From Adineta steineri (taxonomy: Eukaryota; Rotifera; Eurotatoria; Adinetida; Adinetidae): 64,000 nt of DNA. Location of the stretch: positions 618,030 to 682,029 of the forward strand of contig CAJNOI010000019.1 in assembly GCA_905250115.1 (NCBI GenBank), read 5' to 3'. Positions 52,521 to 62,012 of the stretch are shown piece by piece. The position numbers and the translations under genes are program-made. The notes under the pieces were generated by a model. It had not been told where the DNA came from, did no database searches, and saw nothing but the letters and a program-made list of their open reading frames with translations. Within the stretch, counting starts at the first letter, position 1. Each line of letters opens with the position of its first letter.

Positions 52521-53080
52521 TTAGGAGAATTCGTATGCTTGTGGTTTATGTGCACCAGCACATCCATGTAATGTTGCAGTAATTGATTCTTCGGACAAAT
52601 CATCTTCAGTATTGGCATAAATTTGAATATGATAACCATTAAAAAATCTTTCAAATTCAGGCTTATGAGTTGAAACACGTGCACGACGTATTGCAGGCTA
52701 ATGAAATAGAAAATTTATTCAAAAGAAAAAGATTTATAATAATAATACTTACTACACCTGCACCAACATATGTAATAAATACGAATTTTGCACGTTTACT
52801 ACCGTGATCATCAACAGCTCGAACGCGTGCAACACCAAAATAAACTTGATTGTTATTCATTTGTGCTTTCATTTCCGTTAAACCACCTGTACCTTTACCA
52901 CTAAGTACAACATCATTATTTTCACCGTAACTCAATAGAATCCTAAATTTAAAGATTAATAAATATTATTTATAAAAATATTTTCTACCAATTCGTGTCT
53001 GCAGCATCATTTCTGACTTCTTGCCAGGCTTCTTGTATGTCAGGATTACTCAAATCAACTGAACGTTTTGCTCCTGCCAT
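52521..53080 (-). CDS. COTL1: coactosin-like ADF-homology protein
   Basis: Three minus-strand exons, 52989-53080, 52753-52942 and 52521-52697, join in phase to 152 residues, close to coactosin (about 142-146). A single ADF-H domain fills the protein: AWQEVRNDAADTNWILLSYG, DVVLSGKGTGGLTEM (very like protist coactosin), and the diagnostic SKRAKFVFITYVGAGV followed by RRARVSTHKPEFERFF, whose basic helix contacts F-actin in the family. Coactosins bind actin filaments and slow capping without severing them; in vertebrates the protein also partners 5-lipoxygenase. The start ATG (MAGAKRSVDLSNP) is the first in frame. The C-terminus is extended by a short YEFS tail. Confidence 0.9.
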
Positions 53081-53713
53081 AGTAAAATATCTAAAGAAAA
53101 ATTAATGTATGTGGTTAGTTTTTTACTTTCATAGCTAAATCACACAACTATAACGAAGAAAAAAAAATGATGTGTATTATAATCTGTTGCGCATCGCATT
53201 ACATCTACGTTAGATAACCTTTTTTTCTTTTTTTGCTCGGCCCCTCAACGTTTTTGATAGAAAGAAGAACAAGAAAGAGAAGAAAAAAACGAAAAAGACA
53301 ACGACCATCATCATCACATAGTTCGAAAGATACCGTTGTTGTTGTTGATGATGAAGCATATCGTATCTTTTCGTACTGTAAAAATAACTCTATTATGAAG
53401 TATTTACATATTATTGTTATAAAGCAAACTAAGAGAAGTTTATTGACTGAAAAAAGTAAAAACAAAAAGGCAACAAACTGAAAGTTTAACAAAGTTTCTT
53501 TATTCAATAAAGAGATGTTTTGTTAAATTCTAATGTACTATTTAAATCATTTGCTTTAAAACCTATAATAAAAAGTTGAAATAATTATAATAAATACGTT
53601 TGTATTATATATTATAAAACATTAGTTTTTTATCAATTTGTATTCATTATAATATTGTCTAAACCATCAGAACAGTTTAAAATATAATTCACAATCATAT
53701 ATGACTTTCTTCT
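53081..53713. other. intergenic right of coactosin
   Basis: Upstream of coactosin on the minus strand. Open frames on both strands near 53205-53507 overlap each other antisense, consist of low-complexity purine/pyrimidine codons and lack homology, so they are not annotated. No other feature was found. Confidence 0.5.
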
Positions 53714-53959
53714 TCATACATTTTTACGTCTACATGATTCATCTACTTTATATTCTCGACATTGTCCTTTATTTTTCACTACAAGTGATCGATCATCATT
53801 ACTATGCGAAGCAAATTTATTATATTCTTTATTCTAAATAAATAATTAGAGTTTTTGATATTTGTTTCTAAATGGTACTTTACTCGATGAGTATCTATAG
53901 AAAAAATATTTATAGGGTGTCAACAATTCAAAATTTTGTCCTCTTGGTAAACCATGATT
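53714..53959 (-). CDS. 3' part of an unrecognised small minus-strand gene
   Basis: Two exons, 53879-53959 (27 codons, NHGLPRGQNFELLTPY...) and 53714-53833 (39 codons plus stop, NKEYNKFASHSNDDRS... ending CRRKNV), are separated by a 45-nt intron with GTACCA donor and ttatttag acceptor, phase 0 on both sides. The first is preceded by a good acceptor (tgttcttgtag), so at least one exon lies to the right, before the D8C gene at 54403. I could not place it: the nearest donor would give a 39-nt intron in the wrong phase. Codon use fits the neighbours. I do not recognise the protein; two cysteines and many charged residues are all that can be noted. Confidence 0.4.
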
Positions 53960-54402
53960 CTACAAGAACAACGGACATGTAGATTTTGAGATATTTACTT
54001 TCTTTGCTTAGAATGTTGTTTTTATCGTCTGAAGGAATGAAACAATATGAGCGTATGCTTCTTATTTTCAAATGAATTCAACATGTTGTTCGGTACGAAC
54101 GAGAAAATATTCATTAAATTCTATTTTAATATTATATGGACATGTTTTATCACATTATGAGGATGAGAACAATAGCGAAAAACTGCGGCAGACAAAAGTC
54201 TCGAATTAAGTAAAAGGATTTACTAAATAATCATATTTTCAATATTCAAAGTTGCAGTGACATTCATTTAATCAAAATATTCACTAATAAAAAAACTCAT
54301 TCTGATGATCTTTTATATGTTTTCATAAAATTACATGCATACATCTATATATACGTAAACATTGTGTACAAATAAAACAGAAGAAAAAAAAATAGTATAA
54401 CA

Positions 54403-55388
54403 ATGAATTCAATCAATATTGGATGGAATAAACAAGTACCCGATCGAGTTCAATTTACTTCTAATACAAAATATATCGAACAAGATCTAACTCAAGAAAT
54501 GAAGAATAAAGAGAAACACTCTATAAAAAAATTTGTTCGTTTTAACGATGAAATATCTAGTAATAAACAACAAGTATTTGAAAATGCTGCATATGATGTT
54601 TCGGAAACAGTTCATTCACAAAAATCAATTTTTAAAAATCATGGTTTTCCTACTCTATCAACAAATATCTTTGCAACTAAGTAAATAAAAACTATATTCA
54701 TTTCGTGTGAATGTGTAATATTATTTAGATTATCAAATATCAATGATAAACAATTGTGTAGTGCACGAGCTATATTTATTACGTTAATTATTGTAGTATC
54801 CATTATTATAGTTACAGCTATAGCTATTGGTATTGTATTTGGTATTATTGGTTCTCGACAAAAGGATAATAATGATCAAAATTCATGTAAATACTTTTTT
54901 TTTACATTCTTTGAATATAAAATTAGACATGAAATATCTGTTGTATTCTAGTATCAACAGTATCAATAACGGTATTACTCAGTAGTGTTAGTATAGGAAG
55001 TCAAATTGGACAACCTTGTTTATCATATACAACAATCAATGATCCTACACGAAATATTGCGCAAAATCTAAATTACGGTACTTGCGATAATGGACCCTTA
55101 TTTAATGCGAGTAATGGTGGTTCTTGGATACGGTTTGTTGGCACTGGTGGTACTATAATTCCATTTACATCGGCTGGCGATTACCATTGTGGTGCTTTTT
55201 CATCAGGTTGGTTTAATGGTACGCTACCAACAGCAGTAGGTATTTCAAGCAATGGAACGGTATGCTTCGGTGTATATATGCATTCTTGTATTTCCATGGT
55301 TAATGTGAAAGTGGTTAATTGTAATGGCTACTTCGTTTACTTTCTACCTCCTGCACCTTTGTGTAATGCGCGCTATTGTACTACATGA
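54403..55388 (+). CDS. single-pass membrane protein with D8C (uromodulin/GP2-like) domain
   Basis: Exons 54403-54680, 54729-54886 and 54952-55388 close in phase to 290 residues. A ~105-residue hydrophilic N-terminus is followed by one strong membrane helix (IFITLIIVVSIIIVTAIAIG), then an extracellular domain, so type II topology is expected. The C-terminal ~115 residues carry the D8C pattern with exactly eight cysteines: PCLSY, TCDNG, HCGAF, VCFGV, SCISM, NCNGY, LCNARYC. WIRFVGTGGT and GWFNGTLP also match the domain as found in uromodulin, GP2 and LZP/OIT3. In vertebrates D8C domains occur in glycoproteins that bind bacterial adhesins or polymerise. Here the domain is on a membrane stalk without a zona pellucida domain. 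Ligand unknown. Confidence 0.8.
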
Positions 55389-55459
55389 CTATATATGAAT
55401 AGCATAAATTTGTGTTTATCAACTCTACTTTCTTTTTATTATTTTGTAAAATATAGAGT

Positions 55460-57447
55460 TTAGTTTTGTATACTAAGATCAAGAAAAGGAAATTCATATG
55501 TTGAACAAATACGTTGAGCAATCGAAAGAAGTGCTTGATCTTGCATGAATGGACCAACTAATTGTAAACCAATAGGAAATCCTTTGCTTGATAATCGAAC
55601 TGGAAAACTAAGTGCTGGTAGACCTAAGAAATATATGACTATACTTAAGTATTTTAAAGAGATCTAAAAAAATATATACCAGCTAAATTAGCACCAACAG
55701 TAAATAAATCATCTTCACTAAATATATGATCTGATTTTTGATATTCAGCAAGTGTTATTGGATCATCACATACAACTGGTGCTAATAAACAATCGATTTT
55801 ATCTTCTTCAAATACTTTTTTATGATCGTTGACTACACCACGTCGTACTCGTTGACTTTGAACAAAATATTTTTCATAATTCCTAAAAAAATAAAATCTA
55901 ATCTAAATATCAAAAAAAAAGAATTGATCATTTACTCTTGTAATAAATAATAATTTCCAGCTAGAATACGACCACGAACACGTTCACCTAAACTTTCATC
56001 ACGTGTTTTTGTTACGATATCTTCATATGTATCCTTATTTTTATCAATATTCTTCGTATGATGACCTACAATATTCAATAAGAGTTTTTCTTTTGAATTA
56101 CAACAAAAGATAATACTATACCATATTTAATTCCATCATATCGTGCCATATTTGAAGCAATTTCACATGCACTTAAAATTGTATAAGCGGCATTAGAATA
56201 TGATGTATGTGGTAGTTGTACTCGTCGAAACTCAAATTCACCTGTTTCAGTCAACTGATGAACAAGATCATGCCAACATGAACGATATTCAGTTGATAAA
56301 GTACCAATGTCATAATCCTATTATAAAATTTAATAAATATCTAATAAATATGAATACACAAATTGCTTACATCAGGCAAACCAATAATAATTTTTCTTTT
56401 TTCTTTTGATAATTCTGTTGATGTTTTTAAAGGTTTAAATGGTTTTGGTATTAGAGTTGCATCTTCATTATCAGGACCAGCAACAGCATCTAAATTTGAA
56501 TTATAATTTTTTTAAAACATGAAGATTTATAATAGAAAAATTACTTGTTGCATATATTAAATCATCAATATTTCGAGCAAAAAAACCAGGTGAATCAAAA
56601 GAATTAACTAATGTAATCATACCATATCGTGAAAGTAAACCATATGATGGTTTAAATCCATAACAACCACATCGTGCAGCTGGATTACGTATTGATCCAC
56701 CTGTATCTGATCCGAGCGCTCTGAAATAATATTATTACAAGTTTATTTTACGAAAAATGCAATTAATCATTTCTTTACATAGACACAAAATTTGCTGCTA
56801 CAGCAGCCGCACTTCCACCTGAGCTTCCGCCAGCTATATGCAATACTGTTTTATTATCTTCTTCATTGGTTGCCATTGTTTTTGTTAAACTCCATGGATT
56901 TGCTACAGGTCCAAATGAACTCCAACTTGCTATACTGAAGAATATCTAGAATTAATGGAAAATATTCTCACTTATTTTCAAAAACTTCAAATATACCCCA
57001 TAGCAAATTCGTCCATATTAGTTTTTCCTACAATAATACAACCATGATCGATTAACCGTTGTACAATAGTACTTGTATAAGGTGCACGAAAATTTGCAAG
57101 CATTTTTGAAGCACATGTTGTTAATGTATCACGCAAGCAAAAGTTATCTTTAATTAAAATTGGTCGTCCATTCAATGCCGAATTATCTATGAATAGGAAA
57201 TGAATATATATATATATATACATCCATCAGTCAAGAAAAACTAATGATTTATACTTTTCTTTTGCGATAATAGTTGCTGTTCAGTTTCAAGTGCTGTTTC
57301 AAAACAATCATGTGTTAGAGTATTAAGAACTTTATAACGTTGAACAGCGTTGATAATTGAACGAACTGTGGAAGGTGTTTTATTTGATAACATTTCATTA
57401 AGAGAATTTTGGCTAAAATATTCGAGAAAAGTATGTACAAAAGTCAT
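55460..57447 (-). CDS. QRSL1: glutamyl-tRNA(Gln) amidotransferase subunit A, mitochondrial
   Basis: Nine minus-strand exons close in phase: 57255-57447, 56997-57186, 56779-56934, 56545-56720, 56371-56489, 56122-56317, 55936-56065, 55680-55882, 55460-55623; 508 residues (human QRSL1 528). The amidase signature is intact: catalytic Lys in [19 protein letters not shown], the glycine-serine loop [12 protein letters not shown] with the cis-Ser, and nucleophile Ser in [26 protein letters not shown] and [11 protein letters not shown] follow. GatA supplies ammonia from glutamine to convert Glu-tRNA(Gln) to Gln-tRNA(Gln) with GatB and GatC in mitochondria. The start is uncertain: ATG 57445-57447 gives a short leader; the next in-frame ATG, 57391-57393, begins at the conserved helix. 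It lies head-to-head with the PhzF-type gene, sharing about 170 bp of promoter. Confidence 0.92.
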
Positions 57448-57619
57448 TGGTTTATATATCAACCAGAAATCTTTTTTCTTTACTGTACAAACCAAATATA
57501 TTCTTCTTAGACGTCGCTATTAGCCATGGTTGTATTATTCTTTTTTTTCTTTCTTTCTTTCCCTTATCGAAATATCATATCATTCATTCATTTACATACT
57601 TTGTTTTCGAACCATAACC

Positions 57620-58528
57620 ATGATTTCTATCTATACCGTTGATTCGTTTACACGTGAAATATTTAAAGGTAATCCAGCTGCTATTTGTACTTCGTTTCGT
57701 GATGTACCATCTTCAACGGATCTTGATATATTTTTTCAACAGATTGCAACGGAAATGAATATATCTGAAACGGCTTTTATTACAAAAGCTAATGATTCAT
57801 CTTCGAATTCACGTTATTTTCTTCAATGGTTTACACCAACAAATGAAGTTGATTTATGTGGCCATGCAACATTAGCTACGGCTCATGTTCTTTTTGAAGA
57901 ATTTCTTCAAAACTCTTCTATAGATGAATTAATTTTTGAAACAAAAAAAGTTGGCGAATTAAAAGTGAAAAAATGTGATAATCAAGGTCGTTTACAACTT
58001 GATTTTCCTATGGGTGATCCGCAATCCATTGATCTGGATAATCAAATATTAAATGAAATTAAATCAAAATTAAATATAACACAAGATATTATTACTATTC
58101 AATTATGTAAACGAACAAAAAAACTTTTAATTCATCTATCTTCTATAGATGATAATATAAAACCACAACAAAATCTAACTGAAATTCAATTTGATCAATC
58201 TATACAACCATTCATACGTGGTATTATTCTTACTAGCAAATCAACAATACCAACAACAACTGATTTTATTTCTCGTTATTTTGCTCCATGGAATGGTATT
58301 CTTGAAGATCCAGTTACTGGTAGTGCACATACAGTTCTCGCTGTTTATTGGTCTCGAATATTAAATAAATCAGTTCTTAATGGTTATCAGAAAAGTGCTC
58401 GTGGTGGACATGTTGAATGTGAATTAGATATGAAAAATCAACGAGTTTTATTACGTGGTCATGCTGTTACTGTCATGCAAGGTCAACTTCAAATTTCACG
58501 GGATAGTTTATTAAAAAATAAAAATTAA
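57620..58528 (+). CDS. PBLD: PhzF-family isomerase-like protein (PBLD/MAWBP)
   Basis: An intronless 302-codon gene starting at ATG 57620 (MISIYTVDSFTREIFKGNPA); the open frame extends upstream, but the conserved PhzF N-terminus begins here. Length fits PBLD (about 288). The two-lobed diaminopimelate-epimerase-like fold is indicated by IFKGNPAAIC, MNISETAFI with the catalytic Glu, LCGHATLATAHVL, and the C-terminal RYFAPWNGILEDPVTGSAH and SARGGHVEC. PhzF relatives catalyse proton shifts on small cyclic acids; the animal substrate is not known, and PBLD is described as a cytosolic regulator in vertebrates. Many bdelloid genes of this kind are transferred, but PhzF genes are common in animals, so the lack of introns alone is weak evidence. 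Confidence 0.92.
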   Translation: MISIYTVDSFTREIFKGNPAAICTSFRDVPSSTDLDIFFQQIATEMNISETAFITKANDSSSNSRYFLQWFTPTNEVDLCGHATLATAHVLFEEFLQNSSIDELIFETKKVGELKVKKCDNQGRLQLDFPMGDPQSIDLDNQILNEIKSKLNITQDIITIQLCKRTKKLLIHLSSIDDNIKPQQNLTEIQFDQSIQPFIRGIILTSKSTIPTTTDFISRYFAPWNGILEDPVTGSAHTVLAVYWSRILNKSVLNGYQKSARGGHVECELDMKNQRVLLRGHAVTVMQGQLQISRDSLLKNKN

Positions 58529-58594
58529 TTGAAATAAAATAAGTAATATTTATATATGATCGCATGAGAACTTTGTAGTATTTAATGAGATAAA

Positions 58595-58650
58595 CGGGTG
58601 AGTATGGGTGTTGATTCGTCTTTTCTTTATCCACAACATACCCACACCGG
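58595..58650. repeat. G-rich/C-rich hairpin, copy 4
   Basis: Left arm CGGGTGAGTATGGGTGTTG; right arm CCACAACATACCCACACCGG, spacer about 17 nt. The arms pair well (CGGTGTGGGTATGTTGTGG read inward from the right). It lies about 70 bp after the PBLD stop codon. Confidence 0.65.
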
Positions 58651-58673
58651 GAAATGTTACAAGTAAGTTATTT

Positions 58674-58756
58674 GATGGGATGATATGAGATATTTTTGAA
58701 ATCTTCCCATCCTGTCAAATGGGATTCCTTTCAAAAAATCTATCATCCCATCCCAT
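58674..58756. repeat. nested inverted repeat
   Basis: Outer arms GATGGGATGATA...ATTTTTGAA (58674 on) and its complement TTCAAAAAATCTATCATCCC ending near 58756 enclose an inner hairpin, TCCCAT/ATGGGA (58704-58723). About 80 bp in all, it is MITE-like in form but without evident target duplication. It lies just upstream of the hevein/double-psi-barrel pseudogene. Confidence 0.5.
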
Positions 58757-58838
58757 GTGAAGTCCCTATATATATATATTCAATATAGAATAGAGATTAT
58801 TATTGTGAAATAATATCATTGTAAAATAATTGAAAAAT

Positions 58839-59336
58839 ATGTATCAAGTCAATAAAAAATCTGTCGTTCTTTATTCACTATTAATCTTTTGTTATATTAT
58901 CAATTGCAGTGCTGCTTGTAATTGTCAATCTGGAATGTGTTGTTCAAAATAGGGTTGATGTGGTCATGGTCGTGATTATTGTCGATCAGGAGCTTGTTGG
59001 TCAGGTAAAAGTGGTTCATACAGTGGAAGATGTACATATTATCATGTTCATGTTGGACTTACAGCATGTGGTACGCAACATGGTGATCATGAATACATTG
59101 TTGCAATGAATTCGGCTCAAATTGATCTTCACACACCAAATAAAAATCCAAATCATAATTCCTTATGTGGTCGAAGAATACAAGTAAATGGTCCTCGTGG
59201 CTCAGCTGAGGTTCAAATAGTTGATAGATGTCCAGGTTGTCCATATGGTGGTTTAGATTTATCACCTGCAGCATTTCGGACAGTTGCCGGAAATCTTGAT
59301 GTAGGTGTTGTTCATGTCACATGGAATTGGAAATAA
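58839..59336 (+). pseudogene. hevein (chitin-binding) plus RlpA/expansin-like double-psi-barrel pseudogene
   Basis: One reading frame of 166 codons from ATG 58839 to TAA 59334-59336. Order: signal peptide (SVVLYSLLIFCYIINCSA), a type-1 chitin-binding (hevein) domain at about 27-60 (CNCQSGMCCSK, CGHGRDYC), then a double-psi beta-barrel (CTYYHVHVGLTACG, IVAMNSAQIDL, LCGRRIQV, VDRCPGCPYGGLDLSPAAF, HVTWNWK) like fungal and plant barwin/expansin-type secreted proteins. Codons 38 (TAG) and 40 (TGA) interrupt it, both exactly where hevein domains have the conserved W-G-W, so each looks like a TGG changed by one G-to-A step. No frameshift is present and the rest is well kept, so the loss is recent or the stops are tolerated. 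The domain mix suggests horizontal origin from fungi, plants or protists. The intact protein would bind chitin or cell-wall glucan outside the cell. Confidence 0.7.
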
Positions 59337-59425
59337 TTATTTCTACTCATAATTACGTTTATAAAACTAATTACCGCTTTTTCTTCTATACATTTCTACT
59401 TTATTAAACGTATGTTATTTAAAAC

Positions 59426-59512
59426 CAGTGCTGCCACCTTGTCTGCTTTTAGCAGACAAATTCTGCTTTTTGAAGATTTTTCTGCTTTTTGTCTGTCCTT
59501 TCTGCTTTTTTA
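59426..59512. mobile_element. possible hAT-like DNA transposon end (remnant)
   Basis: The sequence starts CAGTGCTGCCACCTTG, which fits the CAGNG-type terminal repeats of hAT transposons. It is followed by four copies of TCTGCTTTT(T), the first in a small hairpin (TCTGCTTTTAGCAGA), like the subterminal repeats many hAT ends carry. No matching opposite end or transposase was found in the window, so this would be a solo end or short remnant. It could equally be an unrelated T-rich repeat. Confidence 0.3.
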
Positions 59513-60319
59513 AAAATATCAAGTCATTGACTTTCATTCATATTTGTAATCAGTAATTACTATCTGAATGATCATTTTTTGAGTTTTAAAAACAAACTTC
59601 AACCGGTAATGACTCATATTATTATTTTGTTCTAATGCAATTTCTATTATATAATTCCTGTACTTTAGTGGCTAAGAACGAATCCCATGTATATATTTTA
59701 TATTTATTCCATTCTTTATCTATTTCTCTTTTGTCATTCTTCTTACGATTTGTTTGACTCATACAAATCAACATATATGTTTTCTCTCGCTCAAGCTCCA
59801 AATTTCAAAAAACTCATGTTTTTTATATTCTTTACCATGTAGTAATGCTTATATTGAGTCACCATTTTGACAATTAAAACATTTATGTAATGATAAAGGA
59901 AATCGTATGACAACTGAACTTATCTCAGCTGAATTAAAAATACGATTAAACTCGTCATTATCATATATTGATATGCATAAACATGTTTTATCGAATCAAG
60001 ACTTGTTAAAAGCTATTAAATCAGATGAAAAATGTTTCAAACAAAATATATCTAATAATTTTATGTATTTGTATTTGTTTTTCTTGGTCTTATTTAATAA
60101 GTATTGAAATTTCATAAGTAATTTTCAAATATTATGTCGAATCTAAGCTTTTTATAGTAGATTTATGTATGAAACTCTAGGGATGTCACTTTCACTTTAA
60201 CTTTGCGTTTAAAGTAAAATTTAAAGTTGTTTAAAACAAGAATTTTTTATCAGTAATAACAATAAAATTCTTCAATTGATGAGTAATGAATCAAATATTT
60301 CAAAGTTAGAGATTACTAT

Positions 60320-60392
60320 AGGGTGTGGGTGAGTTAATGAGGATGTATATATAAGATGCAGAATACAATAGCACCTACACTCACACCCAAGA
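60320..60392. repeat. G-rich/C-rich hairpin, copy 5
   Basis: Left arm AGGGTGTGGGTGAG; right arm CACCTACACTCACACCCAAG. The spacer is longer (about 40 nt) than in other copies. The outer GGGTGTG/CACACCC pair is perfect. Confidence 0.6.
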
Positions 60393-61004
60393 TTTTTAAT
60401 TTATGAACAAAAAAAACTATGCGAGAAGTTTTTCGAGAAAAATTGAATTAACTTCGATTTTTCTAAATGAACATTTTATTTTCTAATAAAAATATTTATT
60501 ATTTCAAATCAATATGATAACAAGTTCTGAATATAACAATGAAAATAAGGTTTACATGAATAAAATCGTATAAATTATCGATATAACGTGAGAAAAGAAT
60601 CGAAACAAAATGGTGATTAACTGAAATTTAGCATACAAGTATCTTTTCGATAAATCGCTAATTTTTTAGCGATTTTGAGTACATAAAAAGAAAAAATGAT
60701 CGTCCATGAGGCAAAGAAAAGGAAAATAAGAGAGAACGAAAAAAAACACGTATCTGATCGAATGATTAATAATCGATGTTGTAAAGGTATGTATATTCGT
60801 TTTCTTTCATTCGAAACATACGTTTATTTATTTTATCATTACTACATAACCAAGTAGCAGCACATGGTAAGATATTATTGACTTTTATCTTACATTCTCG
60901 TTTTAACTGACCATCTTTCTTTTAAATCGTCGTAAGAGAGAGAGCAGAGGAAAGTAGATCATATTGGAAGCTGTATGCCAGTTGTCTTAGGAAAGACCAA
61001 CCAT

Positions 61005-61049
61005 GCTGATGAGTGTCAGAGCCGACACTGGAGCGAAATATTCATCAGC
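61005..61049 (+). other. strong nested hairpin upstream of nicotinamidase
   Basis: GCTGATGA (61005-61012) pairs with TCATCAGC (61042-61049), and GTGTC (61013-61017) with GACAC (61024-61028) directly inside it. The strand also shows CTGATGAG followed 22 nt later by CGAAA, the two invariant pieces of a hammerhead ribozyme core. But CTGATGA is itself paired in the obvious fold and stem II is not followed directly by GAAA, so a working ribozyme is doubtful. It may be a 5'-UTR or promoter-proximal stem-loop. Confidence 0.35.
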
Positions 61050-61114
61050 GAACAGTCATGTTTTACCATTTTTCGTTTTTTTTCTGGTCTTCAATGAAAT
61101 TTACCTAATTTCTA

Positions 61115-62012
61115 GGCCTTCAAAAGGAGTACAAGTTTCCTAGACGTAAAACGACGACATCAATTTTACTTTGCTAATATCACAAAAGCAAAATCAGGTT
61201 TCGCGTCAACGGTACTACGCGCATTGACAGGTATGAACCGAAGAAAAAAAGACGTAGTCTTATTTTACATTGTTCTAGCTGCTAAACCATCACATCCTGT
61301 CTACGCATTGATTGCTGTCGACGTTCAAAATGGTTTTATTAGTGGAAAACTTTCATTGTCAAAAAGTCCTGCTGGTCACGATGGCACTGAGGTTGTTCCT
61401 ATTATAAATAATTTGATCCAGACAGTTCCATTTGATGTTATTGTCTATACACAAGACTGGCATCCACAGAATCATATCTCGTTTTTCGACAATCTTGAGT
61501 TGCGTAGAAAATTTTTGAAAGGTGATCAAAATCGGACGATAAACATGTTTGATGAAGTAATATATACCGGTCCGAAAGTCGAAACGGAGCAAGTTCTATG
61601 GCCCACTCATTGTGTTGAGAAAACAGACGACGCAGCACTGCACAAAAATCTTGATATTATTTCAGACACAAACAAAGTTATTTTTATTAAAAAAGGTGTT
61701 GACGCCGATATTGACAGTTACTCGGCATTTAGCGACAACAACGGAGCTAAGAAAACCGACCTACACGAGAAGTTAAAAGAGCGCAATGTTACACACGTTT
61801 TTGTTACTGGATTAGCAACGGATTATTGTGTTGCAGCAACGGCTCTTGACGCTTTGAATTTGAATTATACGACATTCATTGTCGAAGATGCTTGTAGAGG
61901 TGTCGCCCTGGATACTATCAAAAGCAAACTAGACGACCTGAAACAACTTGGAGTTAGAATTATTCAAGCGGATCAAGTCAAACCATTAGTTAATAGCACC
62001 AATGTCCGTTGA
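61115..62012 (+). CDS. nicotinamidase (isochorismatase-like hydrolase); 5' end uncertain
   Basis: The main exon, 61279-62012, encodes a complete nicotinamidase core of about 245 residues: catalytic Asp in ALIAVDVQNGF, metal site in YTQDWHPQNHISF, WPTHCV, the Lys in VIFIKKGVD, and nucleophile Cys in TGLATDYCVAATALDAL. The enzyme turns nicotinamide into nicotinate for NAD salvage, a route kept by many invertebrates and microbes but absent in vertebrates. An ATG at 61233 opens the same frame, but it lies in what looks like a 48-nt intron (GACAG/GTATGA...ttctag) with matching phase. In that case coding continues from an upstream exon starting near 61115 (AFKRSTSFLDVKRR), and the true start is not found. 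The core is more G/C-rich in third positions than the neighbouring genes, and has no intron inside, which hints at acquired origin. Confidence 0.85.

Larger units (their letters stand above)
59337..61100. other. intergenic, repeats only
   Basis: About 1.76 kb holding a possible DNA-transposon end (59426-59512), hairpin copy 5 (60320-60392), and the nested hairpin at 61005-61049 near the nicotinamidase. A 66-codon open frame at 59907-60107 has no recognisable homology and is not annotated as a gene. Confidence 0.5.

Noticed and set aside
53233-53507. Overlapping open frames on both strands upstream of coactosin
   Set aside because: Low-complexity Lys/Arg/Ser codons, mutual antisense overlap, no splice or homology support.
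53940-53956. Match of TTACCAAGAG to the end of the bdelloid trans-spliced leader as I remember it
   Set aside because: Only about ten bases, lies inside a plausible coding exon, and lacks the downstream donor and Sm-site context of a leader gene.
57495-57517. ATG at 57515-57517 as GatA start
   Set aside because: The frame stops after six codons; the conserved N-terminus begins further in.
57530-57619. Upstream extension of the PhzF-type gene
   Set aside because: Adds a pyrimidine-coded hydrophobic stretch before the conserved MISIYTVDSF start; more likely 5' UTR.
59907-60107. 66-codon ATG frame MTTELISAELK...
   Set aside because: No homology, no splice support and a hydrophobic low-complexity end; kept only as a remark in the intergenic entry.
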